DNA of 64,000 nt. Origin: an uncultured Ulvibacter sp. (GTDB taxonomy: Bacteria; Bacteroidota; Bacteroidia; Flavobacteriales; Flavobacteriaceae). Below the pieces are notes generated by a model. That model saw only the letters and a list, made by a program, of their open reading frames with translations. It had not been told where the DNA came from and did not search any database. Shown here one piece after another: positions 9,510-19,574 of the stretch. Where the stretch lies: NCBI GenBank assembly GCA_938041335.1, contig CALIAF010000008.1, positions 1-64,000 on the forward strand. The letters are read 5' to 3'. Both the position numbers and the translations under genes were made by a program. Position 1 is the first letter of the stretch. Each line of letters starts with the position of its first letter.

Positions 9510-10955
9510 ATGAAGTACACTGAAGACGATTTAAAAAAAGAACTAGAAACCAAAGAATACGAATATGGTTTCTACACAGATATTGAATCTGAAACATTTC
9601 CTATTGGTCTTAACGAAGATATTGTGCGTGCAATTTCTGCTAAAAAAGAAGAGCCACAATGGATGACAGACTGGCGGCTAGAAAGTTTTAGATACTGGCA
9701 GCAAATGGAAGAGCCAGAATGGGCAAACGTTCATTATGAGAAGCCAGATTTTCAGGCCATCTCTTATTACTCTGCACCTAATGGTAAACCAAAATACGAC
9801 AGCATAGATGATGTAGATCCAGAGTTATTGGAAACATTTGCTAAGCTTGGTATTTCATTAGACGAGCAGAAAAAATTAGCAGGTGTCGCGATGGATGTTG
9901 TGATAGATTCGGTTTCTGTAGCGACTACTTTTAAGAGTACATTAGCAGAAAAAGGGATCATTTTTTGTAGCATTTCCGAAGCCATAAGAGAGCATCCAGA
10001 ATTGGTAAGAAAATACATAGGATCTGTGGTACCACAACGTGATAACTTTTATGCAGCCCTAAATAGTGCTGTTTTTAGTGACGGATCGTTCTGTTATATC
10101 CCTAAAGGGGTAAGATGTCCTATGGAACTTTCTACCTATTTTAGAATCAACCAGGCAAATACAGGACAGTTTGAAAGAACCCTTGTGATTGCAGATGAAG
10201 GTAGTTATGTGAGTTATCTAGAAGGTTGTACGGCGCCTAGTCGTGATGAAAACCAATTACACGCAGCGGTTGTAGAGCTTATTGCTCTTGATGATGCAGA
10301 AATAAAATATAGTACGGTACAAAACTGGTTTCCGGGTAACAAAGAAGGAAAAGGTGGTGTTTTTAATTTTGTAACGAAGAGAGGAATCTGTGAGAAAAAT
10401 GCAAAAATCTCTTGGACTCAAGTAGAAACAGGTAGTGCTGTGACATGGAAATACCCTAGCTGTATCTTAAAAGGAGACAATTCTATCGGGGAGTTTTACT
10501 CGATTGCAGTGACAAACAATTATCAGCAAGCAGATACTGGAACTAAGATGGTTCACATAGGTAAGAACACCCGTAGTACGATCATCTCTAAAGGAATCTC
10601 AGCCGGTAAATCTCAAAACAGTTATAGAGGTTTAGTAAAGATTAATAGAAGAGCAGATGGGGCGAGAAATTTTTCGCAGTGTGATTCTCTTTTAATGGGT
10701 AATGCATGTGGAGCACACACGTTTCCATACATAGAAGTAGACAATAAAACCGCACAAATAGAACATGAGGCGACAACTAGTAAAATTGGGGAAGACCAAA
10801 TTTTCTATTGTAACCAACGTGGTATTGACACAGAAAAAGCCATCGCTCTTATTGTAAATGGCTTTAGTAAAGAAGTATTAAATAAACTGCCTATGGAGTT
10901 TGCCGTAGAGGCTCAAAAACTTTTAGAAATCAGTCTAGAAGGATCTGTAGGATAA
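9510..10955 (+). CDS. sufB: Fe-S cluster assembly protein SufB
   Basis: [62 protein letters not shown]. Confidence 0.97.
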   Translation: MKYTEDDLKKELETKEYEYGFYTDIESETFPIGLNEDIVRAISAKKEEPQWMTDWRLESFRYWQQMEEPEWANVHYEKPDFQAISYYSAPNGKPKYDSIDDVDPELLETFAKLGISLDEQKKLAGVAMDVVIDSVSVATTFKSTLAEKGIIFCSISEAIREHPELVRKYIGSVVPQRDNFYAALNSAVFSDGSFCYIPKGVRCPMELSTYFRINQANTGQFERTLVIADEGSYVSYLEGCTAPSRDENQLHAAVVELIALDDAEIKYSTVQNWFPGNKEGKGGVFNFVTKRGICEKNAKISWTQVETGSAVTWKYPSCILKGDNSIGEFYSIAVTNNYQQADTGTKMVHIGKNTRSTIISKGISAGKSQNSYRGLVKINRRADGARNFSQCDSLLMGNACGAHTFPYIEVDNKTAQIEHEATTSKIGEDQIFYCNQRGIDTEKAIALIVNGFSKEVLNKLPMEFAVEAQKLLEISLEGSVG

Positions 10956-10984
10956 CAAATAACAAGAACCAAAATTAATCAAAA

Positions 10985-11404
10985 ATGAAAAAGCAATTAT
11001 TCGTTTTATGTCTTTTAATGACACTTTTCGCCTGTAAGAATGGTGAAGAAAAAGAACAAGTAGCAACAGCTCCTGTTTCAGAAACAGAAACAACGGAAAA
11101 CTATAAAGTTTTTAGCGGTGAGTTTATCTACATCGCAGATGGTGCTGTTTTAAAAGGGAACAACTTTATCTATGGTGTAACTATAGATGATAAGATGCAC
11201 GAGCTGGCAAAGCTAGTAGAACCAATAAAAAAAGATGAATTTGATATGGTGCCGGTAAGAGTTAAGGGAGAACTTGTTATTAATCCTCTTTTTGTAAATA
11301 CTGGAGAAGGATGGAAACAGAATGTTACCATTAAAGAAATTATTAAAGTAAGCGATACACCAGCGCCTGCAGATGTAAGAATTGAAGAAAAGCAAACAAA
11401 ATAA
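10985..11404 (+). CDS. Hypothetical lipoprotein within the suf operon
   Basis: Lipobox LMTLFACKN; sits between sufB and sufC on the same strand with short gaps. Confidence 0.85.
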   Translation: MKKQLFVLCLLMTLFACKNGEEKEQVATAPVSETETTENYKVFSGEFIYIADGAVLKGNNFIYGVTIDDKMHELAKLVEPIKKDEFDMVPVRVKGELVINPLFVNTGEGWKQNVTIKEIIKVSDTPAPADVRIEEKQTK

Positions 11405-12153
11405 TGTTACAGATTAAAAATTTACACGCAAGTGTTGAAGATAAAGCAATCCTTAACGGGATTAACCTAGAAGTAAACGCAGGTGAAATACACGCTATTA
11501 TGGGCCCTAATGGTGCTGGTAAGAGTACACTCGCTTCTGTTATCGCAGGTAAAGATGAGTATGAAATGACTAAAGGCGAAATCCTATTAGACCATGAAGA
11601 CATCACAGAATTAGATCCAGAAGAGCGTGCGCATAAAGGTATTTTCATGTCCTTTCAATATCCTATCTCTATTCCTGGAGTATCTACAACTAACTTTATT
11701 AAGACTGCGATTAATGAAACACGCAAGTCTAGAGGAGAAGCAGATATGCCAGCTTCTGAAATGCTAAAATTAATCAAAGAGAAGGCAGAGTTATTAGATA
11801 TAGACCGTAAATTCTTGTCTAGATCTCTCAACGAAGGTTTTTCAGGTGGAGAAAAGAAACGTAATGAGATTTTTCAGATGGCCATGTTAGAGCCTAAAAT
11901 TGCGATTCTAGATGAGACTGATTCTGGTCTTGATATTGATGCATTAAAGGTGGTTGCAAATGGGGTGAACAAACTTAAAAACAAAGACAATGCTGTAGTT
12001 GTTATTACACACTACCAGCGCCTTCTTGATTATATCGTGCCAGATTTTGTGCACGTATTAATGGATGGTAAAATTGTTAAGTCTGGAACCAAAGAACTGG
12101 CTTACAAACTAGAAGAAAAAGGATACGACTGGATTAAAGAGGAATTAGTTTAA
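11404..12153 (+). CDS. sufC: Fe-S cluster assembly ATPase SufC
   Basis: GPNGAGKST Walker A, GFSGGEKKRNEIFQM signature, LDETDSGLDIDALK. Confidence 0.97.
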   Translation: MLQIKNLHASVEDKAILNGINLEVNAGEIHAIMGPNGAGKSTLASVIAGKDEYEMTKGEILLDHEDITELDPEERAHKGIFMSFQYPISIPGVSTTNFIKTAINETRKSRGEADMPASEMLKLIKEKAELLDIDRKFLSRSLNEGFSGGEKKRNEIFQMAMLEPKIAILDETDSGLDIDALKVVANGVNKLKNKDNAVVVITHYQRLLDYIVPDFVHVLMDGKIVKSGTKELAYKLEEKGYDWIKEELV

Positions 12154-12191
12154 AGACTATAATCAGTAAACTAAAAACCTTAAACGATACT

Positions 12192-13505
12192 ATGGATTTA
12201 AAAGATAAATTACTCACATCACATATTGCTTTTGAAGATCATTTAAAAGCGGACTCCCCTTTGCATGACCTGCGATCAAACGCGCTTAAGGTTTTTGAAG
12301 AAAAAGGATTTCCGAGTAAAAAAGAAGAAAACTGGAAATACACTTCCCTTAATTCTGTCTTAAAAGAAGATTATAGTTTTTCTCCTAAAGGAGAGAGCGT
12401 TATTGAATTTAAGGATGTAAAAAAATACTTCTTACATAACGTTGACACCTATAAAATTGTATTTATAGACGGTGTTTACAGCTCATTTTTATCTGAAACT
12501 ACACACGATAATATTGATGTTTGTCTATTATCTTCTGCGCTTGACAAGTCTAAATATAAGCCTGTTATAGAAGCATACTTTAATAAAGCAGCTAAAAAAG
12601 ACGGATTAACACAACTAAATACTGCGTTTACAAAAGAAGGAGCATTTATCCATATCCCGAAAAACAAAGAAGCAGATAAGCCTATTGAAATTATTTATTT
12701 CTCTACCGGTAATGAAGCGGCTATGTTTTTACAACCACGTAACTTAGTGGTAGCCGACGAAAATGCTCACGTACAAATTATAGAACGTCATCAAAGTTTA
12801 TCTAGTAATGCCGTATTAACAAATGCAGTTACTGAGATCTTTGCAGATAAACGTGCGATGGTAGATTATTATAAAATACAAAATGATGTACTCTCCGCTT
12901 CTTTAGTAGATAGCACTTATGTTGAGCAACAACGTGATAGTATCTGTAGTGTACATACGTTCTCTTTTGGCGGACAGATAACACGCAATAATCTCCAATT
13001 CAAGCAACTTGGAGAGCACTGTGATTCTATATTAAATGGGATTACCATTATAGGCGATAAACAGCACGTAGATCACAATACATTAGTGCATCATATTGCA
13101 GAAAACTGCGAGAGTCATCAAGACTACAAAGGTATTTTTGATGATAGCTCTACTGGAGTTTTTAACGGAAAGGTATATGTTGAAAAAGAAGCTCAAAAGT
13201 TAGATGCTTTCCAGCAAAACAACAACATCTTGATTAGCGACAAAGCGACGATTAATGCCAAACCTCAATTAGAGATTTTTGCAGATGATGTAAAATGCTC
13301 ACACGGTTGCACTATAGGACAAATGGACAGTGAAGCATTATTTTATATGCGCTCAAGAGGTATTGGAGAAAAAGAAGCGAAAGCTTTATTGATGTATGCC
13401 TTTGCAAATAATGTCTTAGAAAGCGTTAAAATTCCTGAATTAAAATCAAGAATTAATAAACTTATCGCTAATAAAATTGGGGTTAGTTTAGGCTTCGAAT
13501 TATAA
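12192..13505 (+). CDS. sufD: Fe-S cluster assembly protein SufD
   Basis: KKEENWKYTSL, DHNTLVHH, CSHGCTIGQMDSEALFYMRSRGI. Confidence 0.96.
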   Translation: MDLKDKLLTSHIAFEDHLKADSPLHDLRSNALKVFEEKGFPSKKEENWKYTSLNSVLKEDYSFSPKGESVIEFKDVKKYFLHNVDTYKIVFIDGVYSSFLSETTHDNIDVCLLSSALDKSKYKPVIEAYFNKAAKKDGLTQLNTAFTKEGAFIHIPKNKEADKPIEIIYFSTGNEAAMFLQPRNLVVADENAHVQIIERHQSLSSNAVLTNAVTEIFADKRAMVDYYKIQNDVLSASLVDSTYVEQQRDSICSVHTFSFGGQITRNNLQFKQLGEHCDSILNGITIIGDKQHVDHNTLVHHIAENCESHQDYKGIFDDSSTGVFNGKVYVEKEAQKLDAFQQNNNILISDKATINAKPQLEIFADDVKCSHGCTIGQMDSEALFYMRSRGIGEKEAKALLMYAFANNVLESVKIPELKSRINKLIANKIGVSLGFEL

Positions 13506-13518
13506 AACCAAACTTCTC

Positions 13519-14736
13519 ATGAGCTTTGATATAAAAAAGATACGAGAAGATTTTCCTATCCTGAAAAGAAAGGTCAACAATGCCCCTTTGGTGTATTTAG
13601 ATAATGCCGCTACATCCCAAAAACCGCAACAAGTAATAGATTGTATTGTAGCTTATTACAGTAACTACAATGCTAACATTCACCGTGGTGTGCACTCGCT
13701 TTCTCAAGAGGCGACAGACGCTTATGAGAAAGCAAGAAAGACATTGCAGCTTCATTTTAACGCGGCACACTCGCACGAAATCCTGTTTACAGCAGGGACA
13801 ACAGAAAGTATTAATCTCGTCGCTTCTGGTTTTTCTGAACTATTAAAAACGGGAGATGAGATCATTGTATCTGCATTGGAGCATCATTCAAATATAGTGC
13901 CTTGGCAAATGTTATGTGAGCGCACGGGAGCCATTTTAAAAGTCATCCCAATGAATGAAGATGGGACCTTGCAGATGGATAGGTATTCAAATTTGCTTAA
14001 TGACAACACGAAGCTTGTCTTTGTAAATCATATCTCAAACGCATTAGGGATTATTAATCCAATTAAAAAAATTATTGAGCAAGCACATCAAGTTGGCGCA
14101 GCTGTATTAATTGATGGAGCGCAAGCTTGTTCTCATATTAAAGCAGATGTTCAGGCTTTAGATGTTGATTTTTACGTTACCTCTGCACATAAAATGTGCG
14201 GCCCTACGGGAGTAGGAATGTTATATATTAAGGAAGCTTGGGGTAAAACACTACCGCCTTATCAAGGTGGAGGTGAGATGATTGCTACCGTGACTTTTGA
14301 GAAAACGACTTATGCAGAAATGCCTCATAAATTTGAGGCAGGAACACCTAATATTTGTGGAGGCATCGCATTTGGTGCTGCAGTAGATTACTTAAACAGC
14401 ATTGGTTTTGATGCCATTAAAAAGCAAGAAGAAGCATTGTTAAGTTATGCAACAGAACAATTGCTGCAAATAGACGGATTAAAAATTTATGGAACGGCCT
14501 CAGAAAAAACAAGTGTGATATCATTTAATGTAAGTGAAATTCACCCGTATGACATAGGCACGATTTTAGATAAGTTAGGTATAGCGGTGCGCACAGGACA
14601 GCATTGTACGCAGCCTATTATGGATTTTTATGGCATTCCAGGAACCGTTAGGGCTTCATTTGCTTTTTATAATACGAAGGAAGAGGTGGACGCTTTAGTA
14701 AATGCCGTAAAAAGGGCAACAATGATGTTATCATAA
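13519..14736 (+). CDS. sufS: Cysteine desulfurase SufS
   Basis: VYLDNAATSQKPQ, HRGVHSLS, SAHKMCGPTGVG (PLP lysine), RTGQHCTQP (active Cys). Confidence 0.97.
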   Translation: MSFDIKKIREDFPILKRKVNNAPLVYLDNAATSQKPQQVIDCIVAYYSNYNANIHRGVHSLSQEATDAYEKARKTLQLHFNAAHSHEILFTAGTTESINLVASGFSELLKTGDEIIVSALEHHSNIVPWQMLCERTGAILKVIPMNEDGTLQMDRYSNLLNDNTKLVFVNHISNALGIINPIKKIIEQAHQVGAAVLIDGAQACSHIKADVQALDVDFYVTSAHKMCGPTGVGMLYIKEAWGKTLPPYQGGGEMIATVTFEKTTYAEMPHKFEAGTPNICGGIAFGAAVDYLNSIGFDAIKKQEEALLSYATEQLLQIDGLKIYGTASEKTSVISFNVSEIHPYDIGTILDKLGIAVRTGQHCTQPIMDFYGIPGTVRASFAFYNTKEEVDALVNAVKRATMMLS

Positions 14737-14740
14737 GACT

Positions 14741-15163
14741 ATGACAATAAAAGAAATACAAGAAGAGCTAATTGATGAGTTTGCGATGTTTGACGACTGG
14801 ATGCAGAAGTACGAGTACATGATAGACTTGGGCAAAACATTACCGTTAATTGATGCTGAGAAGAAGACCGATGATAAATTAATTAAAGGGTGTCAATCTA
14901 AAGTCTGGTTGAACAGCGAGATGCAAGAAGACAAAATTGTCTTTACGGCAGATAGTGATGCAATAATTACAAAAGGGATCATTGCAATTATGATCCGGGT
15001 ATTCTCACATCAAACACCCGATGCTATTGTAGCAGCCAATACAGATTTTATTGCTGAAATAGGCCTACAAGAACACCTCTCTCCTACCCGAGCAAATGGG
15101 CTGGTGTCCATGGTAAAACAAATGAAATTATACGCAATCGCCTATCAGGCAACCAATAAATAG
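14741..15163 (+). CDS. sufE: SufE family protein
   Basis: KGCQSKVWL active-site Cys; position after sufS. Confidence 0.95.
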   Translation: MTIKEIQEELIDEFAMFDDWMQKYEYMIDLGKTLPLIDAEKKTDDKLIKGCQSKVWLNSEMQEDKIVFTADSDAIITKGIIAIMIRVFSHQTPDAIVAANTDFIAEIGLQEHLSPTRANGLVSMVKQMKLYAIAYQATNK

Positions 15164-15167
15164 GATT

Positions 15168-15500
15168 ATGGCAGAAGAAAAAGCAACAATAGACGTTCAA
15201 GAATTAGGAGAAAAGATAGTACGAGTTATCAAGACTATTTTTGATCCAGAAATCCCCGTAGATATTTATGAGCTAGGCTTGATTTATGATGTTTTTGTAA
15301 ATGAAGACTACGAAGTGAAAATTTTAATGACCTTAACCACCCCTAACTGCCCAGTAGCAGAAACGTTACCAGTAGAGGTAGAAGATAAGGTGAAGTCTTT
15401 AAAAGACGTAAAAGACGCAGAAGTAGAAATCACTTTTGATCCCCCATGGACACAAGATTTAATGAGTGAAGAGGCAAAGCTAGAATTAGGGATGCTTTAA
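15168..15500 (+). CDS. sufT: DUF59/MIP18 family Fe-S protein (SufT-like)
   Basis: IKTIFDPEIPVDIYELGLIYDV, TLTTPNCPVAETLPVEVE, TFDPPWTQDLMSEEAKLELGML. Confidence 0.93.
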   Translation: MAEEKATIDVQELGEKIVRVIKTIFDPEIPVDIYELGLIYDVFVNEDYEVKILMTLTTPNCPVAETLPVEVEDKVKSLKDVKDAEVEITFDPPWTQDLMSEEAKLELGML

Positions 15501-15501
15501 T
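15461..15501 (+). repeat. 41-bp direct repeat, copy 1 (3' end of sufT)
   Basis: aatgagtgaagaggcaaagctagaattagggatgctttaat identical to 15604-15644. Confidence 0.97.
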
Positions 15502-15603
15502 AATTCATGTAAATATTCAAATAGAATGTCTTGGTGCTTGTTTACATAAATTTTGAATCTTTTTTACTTCAAAATTTTTTAAACTTTGCGGTAAGCGCAT
15601 TAA

Positions 15604-15644
15604 AATGAGTGAAGAGGCAAAGCTAGAATTAGGGATGCTTTAAT
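15604..15644 (+). repeat. 41-bp direct repeat, copy 2 (orphan sufT tail encoding MSEEAKLELGML*)
   Basis: Exact match to 15461-15501, offset 143 bp. Confidence 0.97.
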
Positions 15645-15649
15645 TTAAT

Positions 15650-16156
15650 ATGGCAGACGAAATTAAAAACAGAGTAGCAAATAGTAAGTTGATTACTATA
15701 GACCTTGAGGATTACTATCCTAAAGGAGAACGCGTGTTGTTGGATGTTTCGCAATGGCTAGAACAAGGGTTCATACTGCGTGAAAGCGATTTTAGAGCAG
15801 TACTATCCGCCTATAACTGGAAGCAACACATAAACCAGTATGTAGCTTTATATTGCAGCACAGACGCCATATTACCCGCATGGACCTATTCATTAATTAC
15901 ATTAATGTTGACGCCTTATGCTTCAAAAATTATTGTAGGAGATACAGAACAGTTAGAATCTATTCTCTATTCTGAAATCATCCAAAAATTAGATCTTAGT
16001 CATTGTCAAGGAAAACCATGTATAATTAAAGGCTGTTCAAACCTTCCTATTCCTCAAAACGCCTATGTTTTATTAGGCCAAAAGCTATTTCCAATCGCTA
16101 AAAACATCATGTATGGCGAAGCATGTAGCTTTGTGCCGCTTTTAAAAAAGAAGTAA
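15650..16156 (+). CDS. DUF2480 family protein
   Basis: MADEIKNRVANSKLITIDLEDYYP...VALYCSTDAILPAWTYSLI; usual suf neighbour in Flavobacteriia. Confidence 0.88.
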   Translation: MADEIKNRVANSKLITIDLEDYYPKGERVLLDVSQWLEQGFILRESDFRAVLSAYNWKQHINQYVALYCSTDAILPAWTYSLITLMLTPYASKIIVGDTEQLESILYSEIIQKLDLSHCQGKPCIIKGCSNLPIPQNAYVLLGQKLFPIAKNIMYGEACSFVPLLKKK

Positions 16157-16263
16157 TTTGTCGTTATATTTCGCAGTTAATCGAATGATAAATATATTTT
16201 TTTGGCGTGAATCAAGCAGATTTAAAAATAACATCTAATTTCGCGTAAACTAAATTTAACAAC

Positions 16264-17202
16264 ATGAAAAAAGTATTATTATTGGCAGCATGTCTAAGCT
16301 TAGGGTTTAGCTCATTTGCTCAAACAGAGGAAGAGTTAAAATCTCAACAAGCTCCTAAAACTGCGGAGATCGCAAAACTTCAAGGTGAAGTTGATGCATT
16401 ACAAGCGCAAATTGATGCTTTACCAGGATGGAAAAAAGGCGCTTTTGGAACTATAGGAGGAAGTATCTCTCAGTTTAGTAATTGGTTTAACCAAGGTACA
16501 CCAAATGTTTCTTCTGGTAACATAGGTATTTCAGGAAATGCTTTTGCTAATCTTAAGCAAGACAAATATTTCTGGCGCAATGCTTTAAATGTAAACTTTT
16601 CTTGGATAAAATTTGATGATGAGTCTATTGACACGGATGACGATAACTTTAGAGAAGCAGTAGATGTGTTTAATATTTCTTCTCTTTATGGTAGAAACAT
16701 TGCAAAAAATCTTGCAGCCTCTGCTTTAGGAGAATACAGAACTACTATCCTAAATAATTTCAACGACCCTGGATATTTAGATCTTGGTGTTGGTGCTACG
16801 TGGACTCCTTTAGCGGATTTAGTAGTTGTAGTACACCCATTAAACTACAATTTTGTATTTGCAGAGAATGATGCGGTTTTCCAATCATCTTTAGGTGCAA
16901 AAATCTTAGTTGATTACACAAGAAAAATAGGTGCGATTAACTTTAAGACTAATCTTTCTGCTTTCCGAAGCTATGAAAGTGGTGATCTTTCTAACTGGCA
17001 GTGGACCAATTCTTTTGGATACACTTTATGGAAAATGATTGGTGTAGGCTTTGATTTTGGATTAAGAGGTAACAGACAAGAAACTGTAAACTATACAAAT
17101 GGTCTTCTTCCTGCAGGCGTAACTCCTTTTGAATTAGGTGACGGTGCTGTAGACAACCAGACTCAATCTTACTGGACACTTGGTTTAAGCTACGCTTTTT
17201 AA
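16264..17202 (+). CDS. DUF3078 outer membrane beta-barrel-like protein
   Basis: Signal peptide ending SSFAQ; GWKKGAFGTIGGSISQFSNWFNQGTPN; C-terminal aromatic strand SYAF. Confidence 0.85.
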   Translation: MKKVLLLAACLSLGFSSFAQTEEELKSQQAPKTAEIAKLQGEVDALQAQIDALPGWKKGAFGTIGGSISQFSNWFNQGTPNVSSGNIGISGNAFANLKQDKYFWRNALNVNFSWIKFDDESIDTDDDNFREAVDVFNISSLYGRNIAKNLAASALGEYRTTILNNFNDPGYLDLGVGATWTPLADLVVVVHPLNYNFVFAENDAVFQSSLGAKILVDYTRKIGAINFKTNLSAFRSYESGDLSNWQWTNSFGYTLWKMIGVGFDFGLRGNRQETVNYTNGLLPAGVTPFELGDGAVDNQTQSYWTLGLSYAF

Positions 17203-17250
17203 GTATATCTAAGTAACCGTTTACGAAATAAAGGTCGTAAAGCATATAAA

Positions 17251-17279
17251 AAAAGACTACCAAATGGTAGTCTTTTTTT
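17251..17279 (+). terminator. Rho-independent terminator
   Basis: GACTACC-aaat-GGTAGTC followed by a T-run. Confidence 0.88.
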
Positions 17280-17583
17280 ATGCCGAAATTTTATTGCCTC
17301 AAGCCTTGTGCAGGTCATTGATCTAAAATAACAAGGCAACAGTCTCTATTTTAAAAACAGAGAAGGAGTTCGCTCTAGCCTTTCAGCTTACCAGATGACT
17401 TACCATCTATTTACCTCTACAGCGACACATGTTTGGGACTACGGGATTCTTTCTGAGCATTCAATCTAAAGGAGCTTTGCTGCGGAGTAAAGCTCAAACC
17501 TTGATTCCAATACACTAGAATTATAGTACTTTCTGCACAATTCTAATAGCAACGTAAGTACCGTTTTACAAAAAACATTGTGC

Positions 17584-17618
17584 AACAAAAAACCTCCATT
17601 ACAATTTGTAATGGAGGT
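17584..17618 (-). terminator. Rho-independent terminator of the OmpA-family gene
   Basis: ACCTCCATTACAA/TTGTAATGGAGGT stem; on the minus strand followed by TTTTTTGTTG. Confidence 0.85.
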
Positions 17619-17646
17619 CTACTTTTGGTTGGTTATTAGTTGTAAG

Positions 17647-19542
17647 TTATCTAGCTGTAATTGTAAATTCTGATCTTCTGTTTTTAGCGTGTTGTTCATC
17701 TGTACAACCATCGCCACAATTATAAATAGGTGAAGTCTCTCCTCTACCTACACCAGAGATTCTACTTCCATCTATCCCTTTGGAAATAATATACTGAACG
17801 GTAGATTGTGCTCTTCTATTTGACAGTCCTGCGTTATACTGGTCACTAGCTCTACTATCTGTGTGACTATCTGCACGTACAATCATTGTTGGGTATTTTT
17901 TCATAATAGCCACCACCTTATCTAGCTCGAAAGCTGCTTGAGGTTTAATGTTATGCTTATCATAATCAAAATAGATCGGATTTAAAACAATCTTATCTTC
18001 TACAATAATTACTTCAATAGGCTTTAACTCTATGGTCACCCTAACGTTCTCGTCATTTCCAGCAGGAACATCCATAGATGCGCTTTCGTAGTCTTTCATT
18101 ACTGCTTGAGATACATAAGCTACATCACAAGTGGTATCAAAAGTTGTGGTACCATTAGAAACGGTAGTTAGTGTTCCTAACTTGTTTTCCATCATATCAT
18201 ATAAATCTACTCTAGCCCCAGAAATAGGTTCCTTTGTATTTGCATCTATCACAACTACAGTTGCTGTAGCCTCACATAATGGCTCTAACTGTTTTACTCT
18301 ATAGATATCATCACTTCCTTTACCACCTTTACGGTTAGAAGAAACAAATCCTTCTTGTGTAGTTCCATCAAAAATAAAGGCGAAGTCATCATCCATACTA
18401 TTTACTACATTCCCCATATTCTTAACTTTTCCGAAGCCATTACCATTGGCTTCAGCATAAAACACATCCAGACCACCTAGTCCTAAATGTCCATTACTTG
18501 CAAAATAAATGGTCCCATTACTATCCACATATGGGAAAGCGTCTGTCCCTTCAGTATTTAAATTACCAGTTACCGGTGTCGGATTTCCAAAAGTACCATC
18601 TGCAAGGATGCTTACTTGGTAAATATCTGACATACCCATACCGCCAGGCCTATCACTTGAAAAGTAAAGTGTTTTACCGTCCGGGCTTAAAGCAGGGTGT
18701 CCAGTAGAGAATTCGCTACTATTAAAAGGTGCTAATTGTACATCTTTCCACTCCCCATTAACATTCTCCGCATAGTAAAGGTTAATCTGATTGATCCCTT
18801 CTTCATCTTTTTCGTAATCTCCGTCATTATAGTCATTACGGTCAAAATACATACGTTTCCCGTCTTGAGTCACAATTGCGTTTGCCTCGTGATACTTAGT
18901 ATTTACTTCTCCATCAAGCAATTTTGCATTTTTAATTGCAGATTCACCTACTTGTCCTGCCTTATATAAGTCTAAAAATGGCTCATCATTCCAGTCATAG
19001 GTTTTTCTTGTCGTATTTCTTGCAGAAGCAAAGTAGAAGTCTTTACCAATCATAAAACCTCCAAAATCTGAAAACTTACTATTTAGTTCAGTCATATTTG
19101 TCGCGGAGAACTTTGCTTTTTTCTCAAGCAATTGAGGTAAATAATCTGGGTTTTTAAGAAACTCCATCGCGCGATTATCGTTTGGCTTCATGGCAGCAAA
19201 CTTCTTCATCCATTCATTAGAATCTGCATACTTCCCATTAGTTTTAAGCGACTGTGCATAGTTATAAACCGTTTCTGACTTTACGTCTCTGGCTTTTACT
19301 ACACGCTTATAATAGGTTTCGGCTTTTTTAGTGTCATTTATAAAAAAGTAACTATTCGCTAGGCGCTCATAAACATACCTATCTCCTTTATTCTTTTTAA
19401 GGAGTTTTTGATATTCATCTGCAGCGTCTGTATAAGCAAGACGATCATAATAACCATCAGCCTTTTTAGTGTCTTTATTTTGAGCCATCATCGTACTACT
19501 GCTAATGGCTACTAAGAGTAAGAAAGTAAATATTTTTTTCAT
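17647..19542 (-). CDS. OmpA family protein with TPR-like and PD40 repeats (PorE-like)
   Basis: N-term TPR-like region, ALSPDGKTLYFSSDRPGGMG, C-term VRADSHTDSRASDQYNAGLSNRRAQSTVQYIISKGI...NRRSEFTI. Confidence 0.93.
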   Translation of the reverse strand: MKKIFTFLLLVAISSSTMMAQNKDTKKADGYYDRLAYTDAADEYQKLLKKNKGDRYVYERLANSYFFINDTKKAETYYKRVVKARDVKSETVYNYAQSLKTNGKYADSNEWMKKFAAMKPNDNRAMEFLKNPDYLPQLLEKKAKFSATNMTELNSKFSDFGGFMIGKDFYFASARNTTRKTYDWNDEPFLDLYKAGQVGESAIKNAKLLDGEVNTKYHEANAIVTQDGKRMYFDRNDYNDGDYEKDEEGINQINLYYAENVNGEWKDVQLAPFNSSEFSTGHPALSPDGKTLYFSSDRPGGMGMSDIYQVSILADGTFGNPTPVTGNLNTEGTDAFPYVDSNGTIYFASNGHLGLGGLDVFYAEANGNGFGKVKNMGNVVNSMDDDFAFIFDGTTQEGFVSSNRKGGKGSDDIYRVKQLEPLCEATATVVVIDANTKEPISGARVDLYDMMENKLGTLTTVSNGTTTFDTTCDVAYVSQAVMKDYESASMDVPAGNDENVRVTIELKPIEVIIVEDKIVLNPIYFDYDKHNIKPQAAFELDKVVAIMKKYPTMIVRADSHTDSRASDQYNAGLSNRRAQSTVQYIISKGIDGSRISGVGRGETSPIYNCGDGCTDEQHAKNRRSEFTITAR

Positions 19543-19574
19543 TTGTAATGAATTTATTTTAAAAGAATGGTTTT

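Noticed and set aside
17281-17583. Structured gap considered as tmRNA, RNase P RNA or SRP RNA
   Set aside because: Characteristic motifs (GGGGCTGAT..., GGAAAGTCCGGGC, GGTCAGG..GGAAGCAGCC) not seen on either strand.
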